Notes under the pieces: generated by a model
Seen by the model: only the letters and a program-made list of their open reading frames with translations
Database searches by the model: none
What the model was told of the DNA's origin: nothing
Made by a program: the position numbers and the translations under genes
Part shown: positions 49,666 through 59,510 of the stretch, in pieces
Layout of the letters: each line of letters starts with the position of its first letter
Position numbering within the stretch: the first letter of the stretch is position 1
Source of the DNA: Syntrophomonadaceae bacterium
Lineage (GTDB): Bacteria; Bacillota; Syntrophomonadia; Syntrophomonadales; Syntrophomonadaceae
Assembly (NCBI GenBank): GCA_012515055.1
Contig: JAAYZA010000124.1
Location: forward strand, 1 to 64,000
Direction of reading: 5' to 3'
Length of the DNA stretch: 64,000 nucleotides

Positions 49666-50541
49666 ATGACCTGCGATCTGGAAACACGCCTGCTGGGTAT
49701 TATAGGGAATCCCTTAGCCCAGAGCCTGTCACCGCTTATGCATAATGCGGTGTTCAAAAGGCTGGGGTTAAATTGCTTGTACCTGCCTTTTGAGGTATCA
49801 GACGGCAGTTTGGGAAGAGTATTGGATGCGGTAAAAGTATTGGGATTTGTCGGCATCAATGTTACCATTCCGTATAAAACTAAGGTCATTGACTATCTCG
49901 ATGAATTATCAGCGGAGGCCAAAGTCTGCCAGGCGGTGAACTGCATAAAGAATGAACAGGGACGTTTGATTGGTTACAATACAGATGGACAGGGTTATAT
50001 GCAGGCTCTGGCAGAGGCCGGGGCAGTGCCGGGGAGGCAGTCTGTTTTAATCGGCGCCGGTGGTGCGGCCCGTTCAGTAGCTTATAGTCTGGCTGCTAAT
50101 GGATGTCAGACCATGGACATCCTTGATATTGATCTGCACCGGGCGGAAGAACTGGCGGAATTTATCAGTAATGCCGCTGATTGCAGGACTCGTCCGGGAA
50201 CAATGACCCCGGGGCATTTCGCGGCTGCAGCTGCCGAGGCAGATTTGATTATTAATTGTTCGCCGATTGGTATGATGCCCCATGCTGATAAATCACCTGT
50301 TGATTCATTTTCAGCAGTAAAACCCCATGTGGTTATTTGTGACCTGATTTATAATCCGCCGGAAACAATTTTTATACAGCTGGGCAGGAAAAGAGGATTG
50401 AAAACAATTGATGGTACGGCAATGTTTGTTCATCAAGGGGCCTTGACTTTGGAAATAATACTGGGAATCACCCCCCCTTTGGCTTTCATGAAGGAAGTGG
50501 TCTCCAATCAACTGGCAGGGAAAGGGTTTAACACTAATTGA
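49666..50541 (+). CDS. aroE: Shikimate dehydrogenase
   Basis: 'GIIGNPLAQSLSPLMHNAVF', 'GINVTIPYK', 'GAGGAARSVAY', 'NCSPIGMMP'. Confidence 0.95.
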   Translation: MTCDLETRLLGIIGNPLAQSLSPLMHNAVFKRLGLNCLYLPFEVSDGSLGRVLDAVKVLGFVGINVTIPYKTKVIDYLDELSAEAKVCQAVNCIKNEQGRLIGYNTDGQGYMQALAEAGAVPGRQSVLIGAGGAARSVAYSLAANGCQTMDILDIDLHRAEELAEFISNAADCRTRPGTMTPGHFAAAAAEADLIINCSPIGMMPHADKSPVDSFSAVKPHVVICDLIYNPPETIFIQLGRKRGLKTIDGTAMFVHQGALTLEIILGITPPLAFMKEVVSNQLAGKGFNTN

Positions 50542-50977
50542 ATTGATTATGGTTATGGCATTGGCAGCCATACTGCTCTGTCTGGCTGTTCCGGTTCTGG
50601 ACAGGACCGAACAGGCCTGGCTGCTGAAGGCGGATGCTGACCGGATGGCATCTGTTCTGAGGGGGGCCAGGCAGGAGGCTATTTATTCGAGCCAAACACA
50701 AAGGGTGTTCTTTTTCCCGGACAGCAATTGTTATAGCAGTGCCGGGTCCACGCAATACCTTAATAAGGGTATCCGTTATATTGGCAGGACAACTTTTAAT
50801 ACAGTAATTGGTACAGCACCGGTTTGCACTTTTTACGCTACGGGAGCTCCGGGTTCCGGCGGAACCATTACCTTATCCAATAAGTACAATAAGAGAATAT
50901 ATATTATTTTAAATCCCGCTGCAGCTCGTATCAGGGTGGATGATAAGCCGCCGGCCAGCTGGGAACAAGGAGTTTGA
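50492..50977 (+). CDS. GspH/FimT-like pseudopilin; class III signal peptide present, start codon absent or frameshifted
   Basis: In-frame [20 protein letters not shown] begins upstream of the tool-called TTG at 50543; reading frame bounded by a stop at 50489-50491. Confidence 0.7.
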   Translation, partial: RKWSPINWQGKGLTLIELIMVMALAAILLCLAVPVLDRTEQAWLLKADADRMASVLRGARQEAIYSSQTQRVFFFPDSNCYSSAGSTQYLNKGIRYIGRTTFNTVIGTAPVCTFYATGAPGSGGTITLSNKYNKRIYIILNPAAARIRVDDKPPASWEQGV

Positions 50978-50979
50978 AA

Positions 50980-51498
50980 ATGGAAATTACAATGTTTTTG
51001 GAATTGCTGTTTATATTCTGCGCCCGGGTAATTGATGTGAGCCTGGGTACAATACGTATGATTTTAGTTATCCGCGGGGACCGGGTTCCGGCAGCATTGA
51101 TCGGTTTTGTAGAAATCATGGTCTACACTGTCGCATTAGGTCTGGTCGTCGGTTCCTTGAATAATCCAGTAAAACTGGTGGTCTTTTGCTTCGGATTTGC
51201 TTTGGGTATTTTACTGGGCAGTATTATCGAAGAAAAACTGGCCCTGGGCTACCGGGGGATTCAGGTGACCATAGATGCCGAGGAATACGGTATAGCAGAA
51301 GAACTCAGGGAAGAAGGCTTTCCGGTTACAACCTGGCAGGCTAATGGTAAAACCGGTCCCAAACTCATGCTTAATATTATTGTCAAACGTGATACGGCCA
51401 AAGCTGTCGTGGATCATATTTATAACCGCTGTCCCCATGCTTTTGTGGTAATGATGGAACCGAAAAAATTCAGCGGCGGCTATATAAAAAAGAAATAG
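50980..51498 (+). CDS. DUF2179/DUF5698 membrane protein (UPF0316 family)
   Basis: '[19 protein letters not shown]', '[15 protein letters not shown]'. Confidence 0.85.
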   Translation: MEITMFLELLFIFCARVIDVSLGTIRMILVIRGDRVPAALIGFVEIMVYTVALGLVVGSLNNPVKLVVFCFGFALGILLGSIIEEKLALGYRGIQVTIDAEEYGIAEELREEGFPVTTWQANGKTGPKLMLNIIVKRDTAKAVVDHIYNRCPHAFVVMMEPKKFSGGYIKKK

Positions 51499-51508
51499 GA
51501 GAAGAATA

Positions 51509-52693
51509 GTGTTGAAGTTTATTTCGGCAGGTGAATCACATGGCAAGGGTCTCATTGGGATTATTGAAGGGCTGCCGGCCGGTCTGGAGATCAGTGCCGG
51601 GGAGATTGATGCAGAGCTAAAAAGAAGACAGGGTGGTTATGGCCGCGGTGGGCGCATGGCCATAGAAACCGATGAAGTAGAAATCATATCCGGGATACGA
51701 AACGGTATGACCCTGGGCAGTCCCATCAGTTTTTTCATTGCCAACCGGGATCATGAAAACTGGCAGGGAATCATGGACAGTGGTGTTTTAGAAAAGCCCG
51801 GAGAAAAAAAGGTGACCCGCCCCCGGCCCGGGCATGCAGATTTGGCTGGTGCTATCAAATATCGCCATGAAGACATGCGTAATGTACTGGAACGGGCCTC
51901 GGCCAGGGAAACTGCTGTTCGTGTGGCAGCAGGTGCTATTTTTAAGAAATTATTAAGGGAGTTTGGCATATATATATATAGTGAAGTTGTGGGTGTAGGC
52001 GGAGTTACATGTTCCGCTTTCCGGCCTGACAGGGAAACCCTGGCATATTTTATGGAACTGACAGGCAAATCACAACTCGGCAGTGCTGATCTAAATAAAG
52101 AAGAGGAAATGATCAAAGTGATAGATAGGGCCCGCCGGCAGGGAGAATCCCTGGGGGGGATATTTGAAACAGGTGCAATCGGAGTTTCCCCTGGTTTGGG
52201 CAGTCATATAAGTTTTGACCGGCGCTTGGATGCACGGCTGGCGGGTCTTTTGATGAGTATACCCGCCATTAAGGCGGTGGAGATTGGTGAAGGAACGGCC
52301 AATGCGGAAAAGACCGGAACAATGGTTCATGATGAATTGTATTATGATCCCCCCGGGGGGCTTTACCGTAAAACCAATCACGCCGGCGGAATAGAAGGCG
52401 GGATCAGTAATGGTGAGACGATACTGGTCCGGGCTTATATGAAACCGATTCCTACCCAATACAAACCGCTGCAAAGTGTTAATATTGCTTCATGGCAGGA
52501 AGAGAGTGCAACAGTTGAACGCTCTGATATATGCGCAGTACCGGCAGCAGCGGTAGTCGGTGAAGCAATGCTGGCTTTTGGCCTTGCTGAAGCTTTGATG
52601 GAACAGTCAGGCGGGGACAGCATGGCACAAATGCGGCAGAATTATGAGAGCTATCGGAAATATTTACAAAAGGTGTGGCAATGGGGAATATAA
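51509..52693 (+). CDS. aroC: Chorismate synthase
   Basis: 'FISAGESHGKGLIGIIEGLPAGLEI', 'RPGHADLAGAIKYRHEDMRNVLERASARETAVRVAAGA'. Confidence 0.96.
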   Translation: MLKFISAGESHGKGLIGIIEGLPAGLEISAGEIDAELKRRQGGYGRGGRMAIETDEVEIISGIRNGMTLGSPISFFIANRDHENWQGIMDSGVLEKPGEKKVTRPRPGHADLAGAIKYRHEDMRNVLERASARETAVRVAAGAIFKKLLREFGIYIYSEVVGVGGVTCSAFRPDRETLAYFMELTGKSQLGSADLNKEEEMIKVIDRARRQGESLGGIFETGAIGVSPGLGSHISFDRRLDARLAGLLMSIPAIKAVEIGEGTANAEKTGTMVHDELYYDPPGGLYRKTNHAGGIEGGISNGETILVRAYMKPIPTQYKPLQSVNIASWQEESATVERSDICAVPAAAVVGEAMLAFGLAEALMEQSGGDSMAQMRQNYESYRKYLQKVWQWGI

Positions 52694-53187
52694 TACTAAC
52701 TGGATTTATGGGGGCTGGCAAAAGTACCGTCGGCATGAGACTGGCGGAGCGCTTGAAAATGGAGTTTGTCGACCTGGACCGGGAGATAGAAAAAGTGACC
52801 GGAATGTCCGTGAACCAGATTTTTAAACGCTATGGGGAAATCAGATTTCGTTCTGAAGAAAATCTGATGGTCGAAAAACTGGCTAAAAGGAATGGTCTGG
52901 TAATAGCTACCGGCGGCGGAACAGTCCTGCGGGAAGAAAATATGCAGATCTTGCGGAATAATGGCATTATTATTTTGCTGGAGGCCAGTCCGGAAGATAT
53001 ATTTGCCCGGGTGAGCCGCAAACGTGGAACCCGCCCCCTGTTAAGAAAGAATCTGACAATCGAAAACATCGAAGCAATGCTGGCGGACCGGGATCCTTTT
53101 TATCAGCAGGCCGACCATCGGATCAATACCAGTGGCAAAGATCTGGACACTATTGTGAAAGAAATAATGAACCAATGCAGAAAATAA
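52681..53187 (+). CDS. aroK: Shikimate kinase
   Basis: 'IILTGFMGAGKSTVGMRLAERL', 'FVDLDREIEKVTGMSV', 'ATGGGTVLR'. Confidence 0.95.
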   Translation: MGNIILTGFMGAGKSTVGMRLAERLKMEFVDLDREIEKVTGMSVNQIFKRYGEIRFRSEENLMVEKLAKRNGLVIATGGGTVLREENMQILRNNGIIILLEASPEDIFARVSRKRGTRPLLRKNLTIENIEAMLADRDPFYQQADHRINTSGKDLDTIVKEIMNQCRK

Positions 53188-53223
53188 GGCCGCCAGGACA
53201 TTTCATCAGGAAGGGATTTATCA

Positions 53224-54309
53224 ATGTCAATTTTAACGGTTGATTTGCCTCAACGCAGTTATGATATAAATATCGGACCCGGCCTTCTGGGACAGACTGG
53301 CAAAGTGGCGGCAAAATTTGCCGGGGGGCGCCAGATTATATTAGTCAGCAACCCCACCGTTTATGGTTTATATGGGGAACAATGCCGGGAATCACTGGTT
53401 AACAGCGGATTTGAAGTCATTTTATCCTTGATGCCTGATGGGGAAGAATATAAAATTATAGCGGAAGTCTTGAAGATAGTTGATGAAGCTGTTAAGGGAA
53501 GGATTGAAAGAACGGATTTGTTAATAGCACTGGGGGGCGGGGTGGTTGGCGATGCCGCCGGTTTTGCCGCGGCTATTTATCAGCGGGGCATTGATTTCAT
53601 ACAGATACCCACCACCCTTTTGGCCCAGGTAGACAGCAGTGTGGGCGGGAAAGTAGGTGTAAACCATTTCCAGGGCAAAAACCTGCTGGGGGCTTTTCAT
53701 CAGCCGCGGTCGGTCATAATCGATACTGATGTATTAAAAACCCTGGAACGGAGGGATTATTTAAGCGGCCTGGCGGAGGTTATAAAGTATGGACTCATTT
53801 ATGATGATGAGTTTTTTGCTTTCCTGGAAGCCCGGGTCTTTGCTATCATTGACCAGGATGAGGAGACCCTGCAAAAAATTATTTACCGTTCCTGCCAGAT
53901 AAAAAGTGAAATAGTAGCTGCTGACGAAAGGGAAGCCGGACTAAGGGCGGTTTTGAATTTAGGCCATACCTTTGGACATGCAGTGGAAAAACTGGGTGAC
54001 TATAAAACCTATCGCCACGGAGAAGCAGTAGCGATTGGGATTAACGCTGCCGTTCATTTGGCGGCTGACAGCGGCTTGATGACTGCGGGCGAGGTGGATC
54101 GGGTGCGGGATTTAATGGGTCGGCTCTCCCTGCCAACGCGTTTTCCTGATTTTGATCCGGAAGATATCATTGCCATTATGCACCAGGATAAAAAGTCCAA
54201 AAACGGCAAAATATATCTGGTTTTGCCGCGGGGCATAGGTGATTATGTTATTACGGATAATATAACTGAGGAGCAGGTTGCAAAAGCTATTAAAGAAGCA
54301 CAAAAATAA
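53224..54309 (+). CDS. aroB: 3-dehydroquinate synthase
   Basis: 'LIALGGGVVGDAAGFAAAIYQRGIDFIQIPTTLLAQVDSSVGGKVGVNHFQGKNLLGAFHQP'. Confidence 0.97.
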   Translation: MSILTVDLPQRSYDINIGPGLLGQTGKVAAKFAGGRQIILVSNPTVYGLYGEQCRESLVNSGFEVILSLMPDGEEYKIIAEVLKIVDEAVKGRIERTDLLIALGGGVVGDAAGFAAAIYQRGIDFIQIPTTLLAQVDSSVGGKVGVNHFQGKNLLGAFHQPRSVIIDTDVLKTLERRDYLSGLAEVIKYGLIYDDEFFAFLEARVFAIIDQDEETLQKIIYRSCQIKSEIVAADEREAGLRAVLNLGHTFGHAVEKLGDYKTYRHGEAVAIGINAAVHLAADSGLMTAGEVDRVRDLMGRLSLPTRFPDFDPEDIIAIMHQDKKSKNGKIYLVLPRGIGDYVITDNITEEQVAKAIKEAQK

Positions 54310-54443
54310 TAAAAATTTAATTTAATTCAATACTGTATCACAACAGAAGATATCATGATATATTTTAATCCAATGGTACATTTGGCAGCAACAGGTTTTA
54401 TCTTATAATCGCACTAAAAATACTAGAAATTGGAGGAGTTAAG

Positions 54444-55790
54444 ATGTCAGATATCATTAAATGGCAGTATCAGCAGAAACTGATAACCGCAGACCAGGCC
54501 GCCCAATTAGTTAAATCAGGGGATATGGTGCAGTATAGTGAGTTCGCTATGTTTCCCAATATTCTAGATGAAGCCCTGGCCAAACGGATCGACGAACTTG
54601 AAAACGTAAATATCAGAAGCATTAGTTTTACGCAGGTGCCGAAACCGGTTGCTGCCGACCCGGAACGCCGGCATTTTTTCATGGAAGATTATCATTTCAG
54701 TGCCGTTTCCAGACATTTACACGATCAGGACCTTTGTAACTATATCCCCTTTACTTACCATCAGGGGCCCCGGGCAATTAGAAAATATGTCGATATAGAT
54801 GTTTCTTTCATTATGGTTGGTGCCATGGATGCCCGCGGATTTTTTAATCTGGGTACATCTAATTCAGTGACACCTGCGGCTCTGGATAAAAGTAAAATAA
54901 TCGTTTTAGAAGTAAACGAATCTGTTCCTTTGTGTTTGGGAGGCAATCAGGAATCCATCCATTTATCTTCAGTGGACTTTATAGTGGAAGGTGACAACCG
55001 TCCTCTCATACAGCTGCCAAAAGTGCCGACCACCGCAACGGATGAAAAAATTGCTGCCATCATAATGGAGGAGATAGAAGATGGATCCTGCCTGCAGTTG
55101 GGCATCGGCGGACTGCCCAATGCGGTGGGGGAGTTGATTGCAAAAAGTGATCTTAAAGATCTGGGTGTCCACACAGAAATGCTGGTAGATTCATATGTTG
55201 ATTTATATAACCAGGGAATGATCTCCGGAGCCAGGAAAACCATTGATAAGAATAAAATGGTCTATACATTTGCCATGGGTACCAACAAGGTATATGATTT
55301 CCTGGACAACAATCCTTTTTGTGCTTCCTATCCGGCTAATTACACCAACGACCCCCGGATCATAGGGTTGAATGATAAAGTGGTGGCCATTAATAATTGT
55401 CTGGAAGTTGATCTGTTTACGCAGGTTTGTTCAGAATCCGCCGGCACCAGGCAAATTTCGGGTACCGGGGGACAATTGGATTTTATTTTTGGAGCCTTCA
55501 ATTCCCATGGGGGCAAAGGATTAATTTGCATGAATTCGACTTATACCGATAAGAAGGGGCAGATGCATTCACGGATAAAACCAACTTTATCACCGGGAGC
55601 AATCGTAACCGTGCCTCGTTCAATGAACCAATATATCGTGACAGAATACGGCATTGCTCAATTTAAAGGCAAGTCGACCTGGCAGAGGGCGGAAGCGTTA
55701 ATTGGTATAGCTCATCCGGATTTCAGGGATGATTTGATCAAAGCAGCCCAGGAAATGAAAATCTGGCGGGCGACTAATAAAATAGACTAG
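54444..55790 (+). CDS. Acetyl-CoA hydrolase / acyl-CoA:acetate CoA-transferase (copy 2)
   Basis: 448 aa, colinear with 42578-43924; 'SGTGGQLDFIFGAFNSHGGKGLICMNST'. Confidence 0.9.
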   Translation: MSDIIKWQYQQKLITADQAAQLVKSGDMVQYSEFAMFPNILDEALAKRIDELENVNIRSISFTQVPKPVAADPERRHFFMEDYHFSAVSRHLHDQDLCNYIPFTYHQGPRAIRKYVDIDVSFIMVGAMDARGFFNLGTSNSVTPAALDKSKIIVLEVNESVPLCLGGNQESIHLSSVDFIVEGDNRPLIQLPKVPTTATDEKIAAIIMEEIEDGSCLQLGIGGLPNAVGELIAKSDLKDLGVHTEMLVDSYVDLYNQGMISGARKTIDKNKMVYTFAMGTNKVYDFLDNNPFCASYPANYTNDPRIIGLNDKVVAINNCLEVDLFTQVCSESAGTRQISGTGGQLDFIFGAFNSHGGKGLICMNSTYTDKKGQMHSRIKPTLSPGAIVTVPRSMNQYIVTEYGIAQFKGKSTWQRAEALIGIAHPDFRDDLIKAAQEMKIWRATNKID

Positions 55791-55880
55791 AGTTTTTAAA
55801 GATTTGTTTCAATATTGAACCCGACCCAAAGTATGGTAGAATTTATTAATATGAATCATGCCAGGGAAGAGGGGGATAAG

Positions 55881-56072
55881 ATGTCAATTATTGAAGCAAT
55901 GAAGCTGGCCATTGAGGAAGAAGCCAGGGCGGCCAGAAGATACAGGGAATTAGCCGAAATGGCCGAGGATAATGAAACCAGATTGCTGTTTGAACAGCTG
56001 GCACTGGAGGAAGATGCCCACTATAAGAAATTAAGTGAAAGGTTGAAGGCCTTGAAGTTAATGGGGGATTGA
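55881..56072 (+). CDS. Small rubrerythrin/ferritin-like helical protein
   Basis: ExxARRYRELAEMAED...LLFEQLALEEDAHYKKL; SD gagggggat upstream of ATG 55881. Confidence 0.65.
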   Translation: MSIIEAMKLAIEEEARAARRYRELAEMAEDNETRLLFEQLALEEDAHYKKLSERLKALKLMGD

Positions 56073-56100
56073 CCAGTATCCAGAGCCCGCAGGCAGCAGT

Positions 56101-57417
56101 TCATCCCAGCAGGAAACTGCTGAGGAGTATAATGACGAATATTAGTGCCAGTGGAATTACAGAGATGAGCAGGTCCTTTTTGGCCTGCTTATCTTCTTTA
56201 TTTTGCAGATACTCACCGAGCAGATGGGTACAGTAGACAACATTTCCGGAAAACAAGAGCACAAATATCAATTGTATCCATCCGGGAACAGCATGATAGG
56301 CATCAACAGCCATGGCTTTCCACAGGGAGTGACTGTAGTAAGCTATAACAATGAATTCAATGGCAGCCGCTGACATCTGGAAGATAAGGCTTTGCTTCTG
56401 CAAGGTAGCATTTATCTCCAGCAAATCCCGGATTTTTTCCTGGGTATTTATATTCTGGCGGCTGTTCATGATCTGGACCTTGCTTTCCACTACATCAATA
56501 GCGGCCTGATGGTTTTGCAGGGAAATATCCAGTGCGGCAGAATTATTCTGTAAATGATCCAGACGCAAATTGAAAGGTGCCAGTATCTTATCAATCAATC
56601 CCGGGCCGGGGAGCAGGGCCTTTTCTTCTTCCAACTGGCGGGCGATAGCGGTAATCTGCGGTTTTATCCGGCGTATACCTTCAATTATCACATTTTTATT
56701 GCCGGCGGTGATCCCATATGATTTAGCCAGTTCATTTAATTGGGATTCCAGATCTTCTACCTGTTTCAGCTGGCTTTGCCGGGAGACCAGATCAGTATGC
56801 AAAATCACACTCAACCTTTTATCCAGAGCTTGTGTCTGCTTTTCGATGGCCATATGGCGTTCCCGATATAGATTGTCGATTAGATTTAATTGCAAAAGGC
56901 TGGCTTCGATTATGGGAAGGCCGCCGGCAAGAAATTTCTCGCTGATTTCATCCATCTCTGTCATCATACAAAGATACTGGGCATGCCCCCGGGGCCAGAA
57001 TAATGTCTGCCGGGTTAAAACTCCGTTGATCATTTTTATTTGCAATGCTGCTTTTTTGTTTTTTAGCAGGCTGGCTTTTAGCTGGTCATAATCCTCATCA
57101 TATGCGGCCCACACAGTAACTCTGCCCAAGAGATTATCAGTGTTCAGCATCGCTGCTGTTTCCAGCTCCTGTAATAAAGCTTCGTTATCTGCCGGGGGAT
57201 AATCATTTCCTGACAAACGCACTGCCAGAATATTAATCTTATTATTTTTTAATTGCAAGAAACAGCTGCGGTCCTGCTCATCTGTGCTGTCCTGGCCCTG
57301 GATGCCCGAAGAGGATTGGCAGTAAATGCCGCGTTCCTGCAGGCGATTTTGAAAATCGACAATATACTCCGCGTCCTCTTCCAGATAAAAATAATAACGT
57401 ATCAGATCTAAAGACAA
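56101..57417 (-). CDS. Uncharacterised coiled-coil protein with C-terminal transmembrane helices
   Basis: 438 aa, long ORF; central coiled-coil-like region, C-terminal hydrophobic segments, no family recognised. Confidence 0.6.
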   Translation of the reverse strand: MSLDLIRYYFYLEEDAEYIVDFQNRLQERGIYCQSSSGIQGQDSTDEQDRSCFLQLKNNKINILAVRLSGNDYPPADNEALLQELETAAMLNTDNLLGRVTVWAAYDEDYDQLKASLLKNKKAALQIKMINGVLTRQTLFWPRGHAQYLCMMTEMDEISEKFLAGGLPIIEASLLQLNLIDNLYRERHMAIEKQTQALDKRLSVILHTDLVSRQSQLKQVEDLESQLNELAKSYGITAGNKNVIIEGIRRIKPQITAIARQLEEEKALLPGPGLIDKILAPFNLRLDHLQNNSAALDISLQNHQAAIDVVESKVQIMNSRQNINTQEKIRDLLEINATLQKQSLIFQMSAAAIEFIVIAYYSHSLWKAMAVDAYHAVPGWIQLIFVLLFSGNVVYCTHLLGEYLQNKEDKQAKKDLLISVIPLALIFVIILLSSFLLG

Positions 57418-57840
57418 TGGCGGCCCCCCCGTTTTAATTGCAATAATGGCTTTATTTTAGCACAAATAGAACATAATGTAAGAAATTATAAAAGTTTCGG
57501 GGTGAATATATCGTGCAAATATTTAATCGGCATGCTAATATGTATATAGCATTACCATAATATGGATGATGGTATAACCATTGGAAGAATATTATCCCAA
57601 TTTTAAATTATGGCCGGATTTTACAAATAATGCTCAACAGGAACCCTAAAAAACATGGTCAGATGAATCGCATCAATTTTTCCCTGCCCTGCTCTATCTC
57701 TCAATCATTTTCACGCCTATTTAAAGGGATGGTTAATACTGTAGAAGACTAGTCATATTGCCGTATGGCTGGTTTCGCATTCTTATGTCATAGTACGGCA
57801 GCAGCATATTGGCAATTGTCAGTACAAATGGAGAGAAGCA

Positions 57841-58257
57841 GTGTTAAAGGCAAGTAAATTCTTTAAATTAATCCCTGAAGACAATAAGGGCACTTCCTTG
57901 CTGGAAGTTCTGGCTGCCCTGGTTATTGTTGTACTTATTTTGCAGTTATTCCATATCATTTTATTTTCTGCCGATCAAACCCGGTTATCGGGACATATTA
58001 CTTCCGCCAGCTATTATGCGGTGTCTTTGATAGAGTCTGTAAGGGCTGAAGGGAATGACAGCGGCTGTTATCAGATAGGTGTCGGGGATAGTTTTAACGG
58101 AATTTCGGCTCCGGCAGGGATGCAGACCTGTTTATCAATTACCCCGCTGGAGGAAAGTCCGCTTTTATTTTTCATAGAAGTTGAAGTCAGCTGGATGGAC
58201 AAAGGGGTGCCGCGGCAGTTGGAAATAGCCAGTATTTTTCGAAGGGAACCTATGTGA
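57841..58257 (+). CDS. Type IV pilin-like minor pilin (PulG/PilV-like)
   Basis: Prepilin motif NKG|TSLLEVLAALVIVVLILQL. Confidence 0.75.
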   Translation: MLKASKFFKLIPEDNKGTSLLEVLAALVIVVLILQLFHIILFSADQTRLSGHITSASYYAVSLIESVRAEGNDSGCYQIGVGDSFNGISAPAGMQTCLSITPLEESPLLFFIEVEVSWMDKGVPRQLEIASIFRREPM

Positions 58258-58258
58258 T

Positions 58259-58696
58259 ATGGATGGGGAAAAAGGCATGACAGCCGTAGAAGTTCTTCTT
58301 ACACTGGCATTATGGGTCATCATCATGGCATTGCTTTTAGCCATCCTTTTTTTCATGGCCCGGGGATATGAAGCCAGTGCCAGGGGGCTGGATGCCCAGT
58401 ACAGTGCGCGCATGGTGGTTTTTAATATCAACAGGGATATCAGGAAGACTGAGACCATAGAACTTATAGGCAATGAAAAAATTATTTGCCGGGATAAGGA
58501 TACCAGTGTTTCTTATTATATGGAAAAGGGAATCGTATACCGTCACGGCAAAGCTAAAATACCAATTGCGGAAAAAGTACTAAATTTGCGCTTTGATTGT
58601 CGGGATCAGTTAATTTATTATTCTGTTGCCACGGGTGATACCGATCACCAATATAATCTGGAAATCGTCTGCTGTCCCAGAAGATTGTTAGATTGA
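58259..58696 (+). CDS. Type IV pilin-like minor pilin (PilW/ComGF-like)
   Basis: Prepilin motif EKG|MTAVEVLLTLALWVIIMALLLAI. Confidence 0.75.
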   Translation: MDGEKGMTAVEVLLTLALWVIIMALLLAILFFMARGYEASARGLDAQYSARMVVFNINRDIRKTETIELIGNEKIICRDKDTSVSYYMEKGIVYRHGKAKIPIAEKVLNLRFDCRDQLIYYSVATGDTDHQYNLEIVCCPRRLLD

Positions 58697-58715
58697 TGGG
58701 TATTGGGTGGTTTAA

Positions 58716-59228
58716 ATGCAGTTAAATGACCAAAAAGGTAGTATTCTAGTTTATTCTCTGCTGCTGCTGGTCTTTATGATCGCAATCTGTCTGGCCATGC
58801 AGAACTCTGCTATTTTGGAATATAAAATGAGTCTGTATGAACATCGGTCCAACCAGGCAAGGGAACTGGCTGAAGCAGCTGCCTGGATGACTCTGGAAGA
58901 AATAAACGAGATTTTACTGGCTGATTTTATTTATGAAAAAGAATTGCCCCGGCAAATCTCCCTGGCAGACGATTATATGGTTTTGGCCGGAGAAATGAAT
59001 ACTAATATCAGCAAAATTCAACTTGAACAGCAAACCCTTGATTATTGCATTTATAGCTATTCCAGCCAGGGTAGTTATAAAGGGGCGCAGAAAAACCTTT
59101 TTGTTGAAGTGCAAATATGTTTCGATGAATATTATGTCATAATCCCTGACCAGCCGATGATCTTCGTTTTTCGTGAATTTACCGATCGGGGCAGGTTTGT
59201 TTCTTTTGAAGAAATCAAGGAAACATGA
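58716..59228 (+). CDS. PilX-like pilus assembly protein
   Basis: 'QKGSILVYSLLLLVFMIAICLAMQNSAILEYKMSLYEHRSNQARELAEAA', resembling the PilX N-terminal pattern. Confidence 0.65.
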   Translation: MQLNDQKGSILVYSLLLLVFMIAICLAMQNSAILEYKMSLYEHRSNQARELAEAAAWMTLEEINEILLADFIYEKELPRQISLADDYMVLAGEMNTNISKIQLEQQTLDYCIYSYSSQGSYKGAQKNLFVEVQICFDEYYVIIPDQPMIFVFREFTDRGRFVSFEEIKET

Positions 59229-59510
59229 CACCGTGCTAATATGGTGTTTTACCGGGCAGGCTGGCTAGAAAGCCCGAAGTAATTGATATTTTCCTGTCGA
59301 TTCATGCACCTGCCGGCACCTGCCGGCAAACCAAAGGAAAGTTTTCCAATCAGCAAATACAAATCCGGGTAAAGAATCTGCCGGCAGATAAATCAGACCG
59401 GGGATTTGTTTTTTTGCCGATAATTTTTAAATGTTTGCAGGTATTAGACTTATTATCGGCAGTCATGATAAAATGAATAAAAATTATAGTTAAAACCAAG
59501 GAGGACAGAC

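Noticed and set aside
50521-50541. Canonical -1 slippery heptamer GGGTTTA at the aroE/pilin junction
   Set aside because: Moving from the aroE frame to the pilin frame requires +1, so the -1 heptamer geometry does not explain it; only the start-codon anomaly was kept.
59307-59328. Tandem CACCTGCCGG repeat
   Set aside because: Only two 10-nt copies in a spacer; not enough to call a repeat array or CRISPR.
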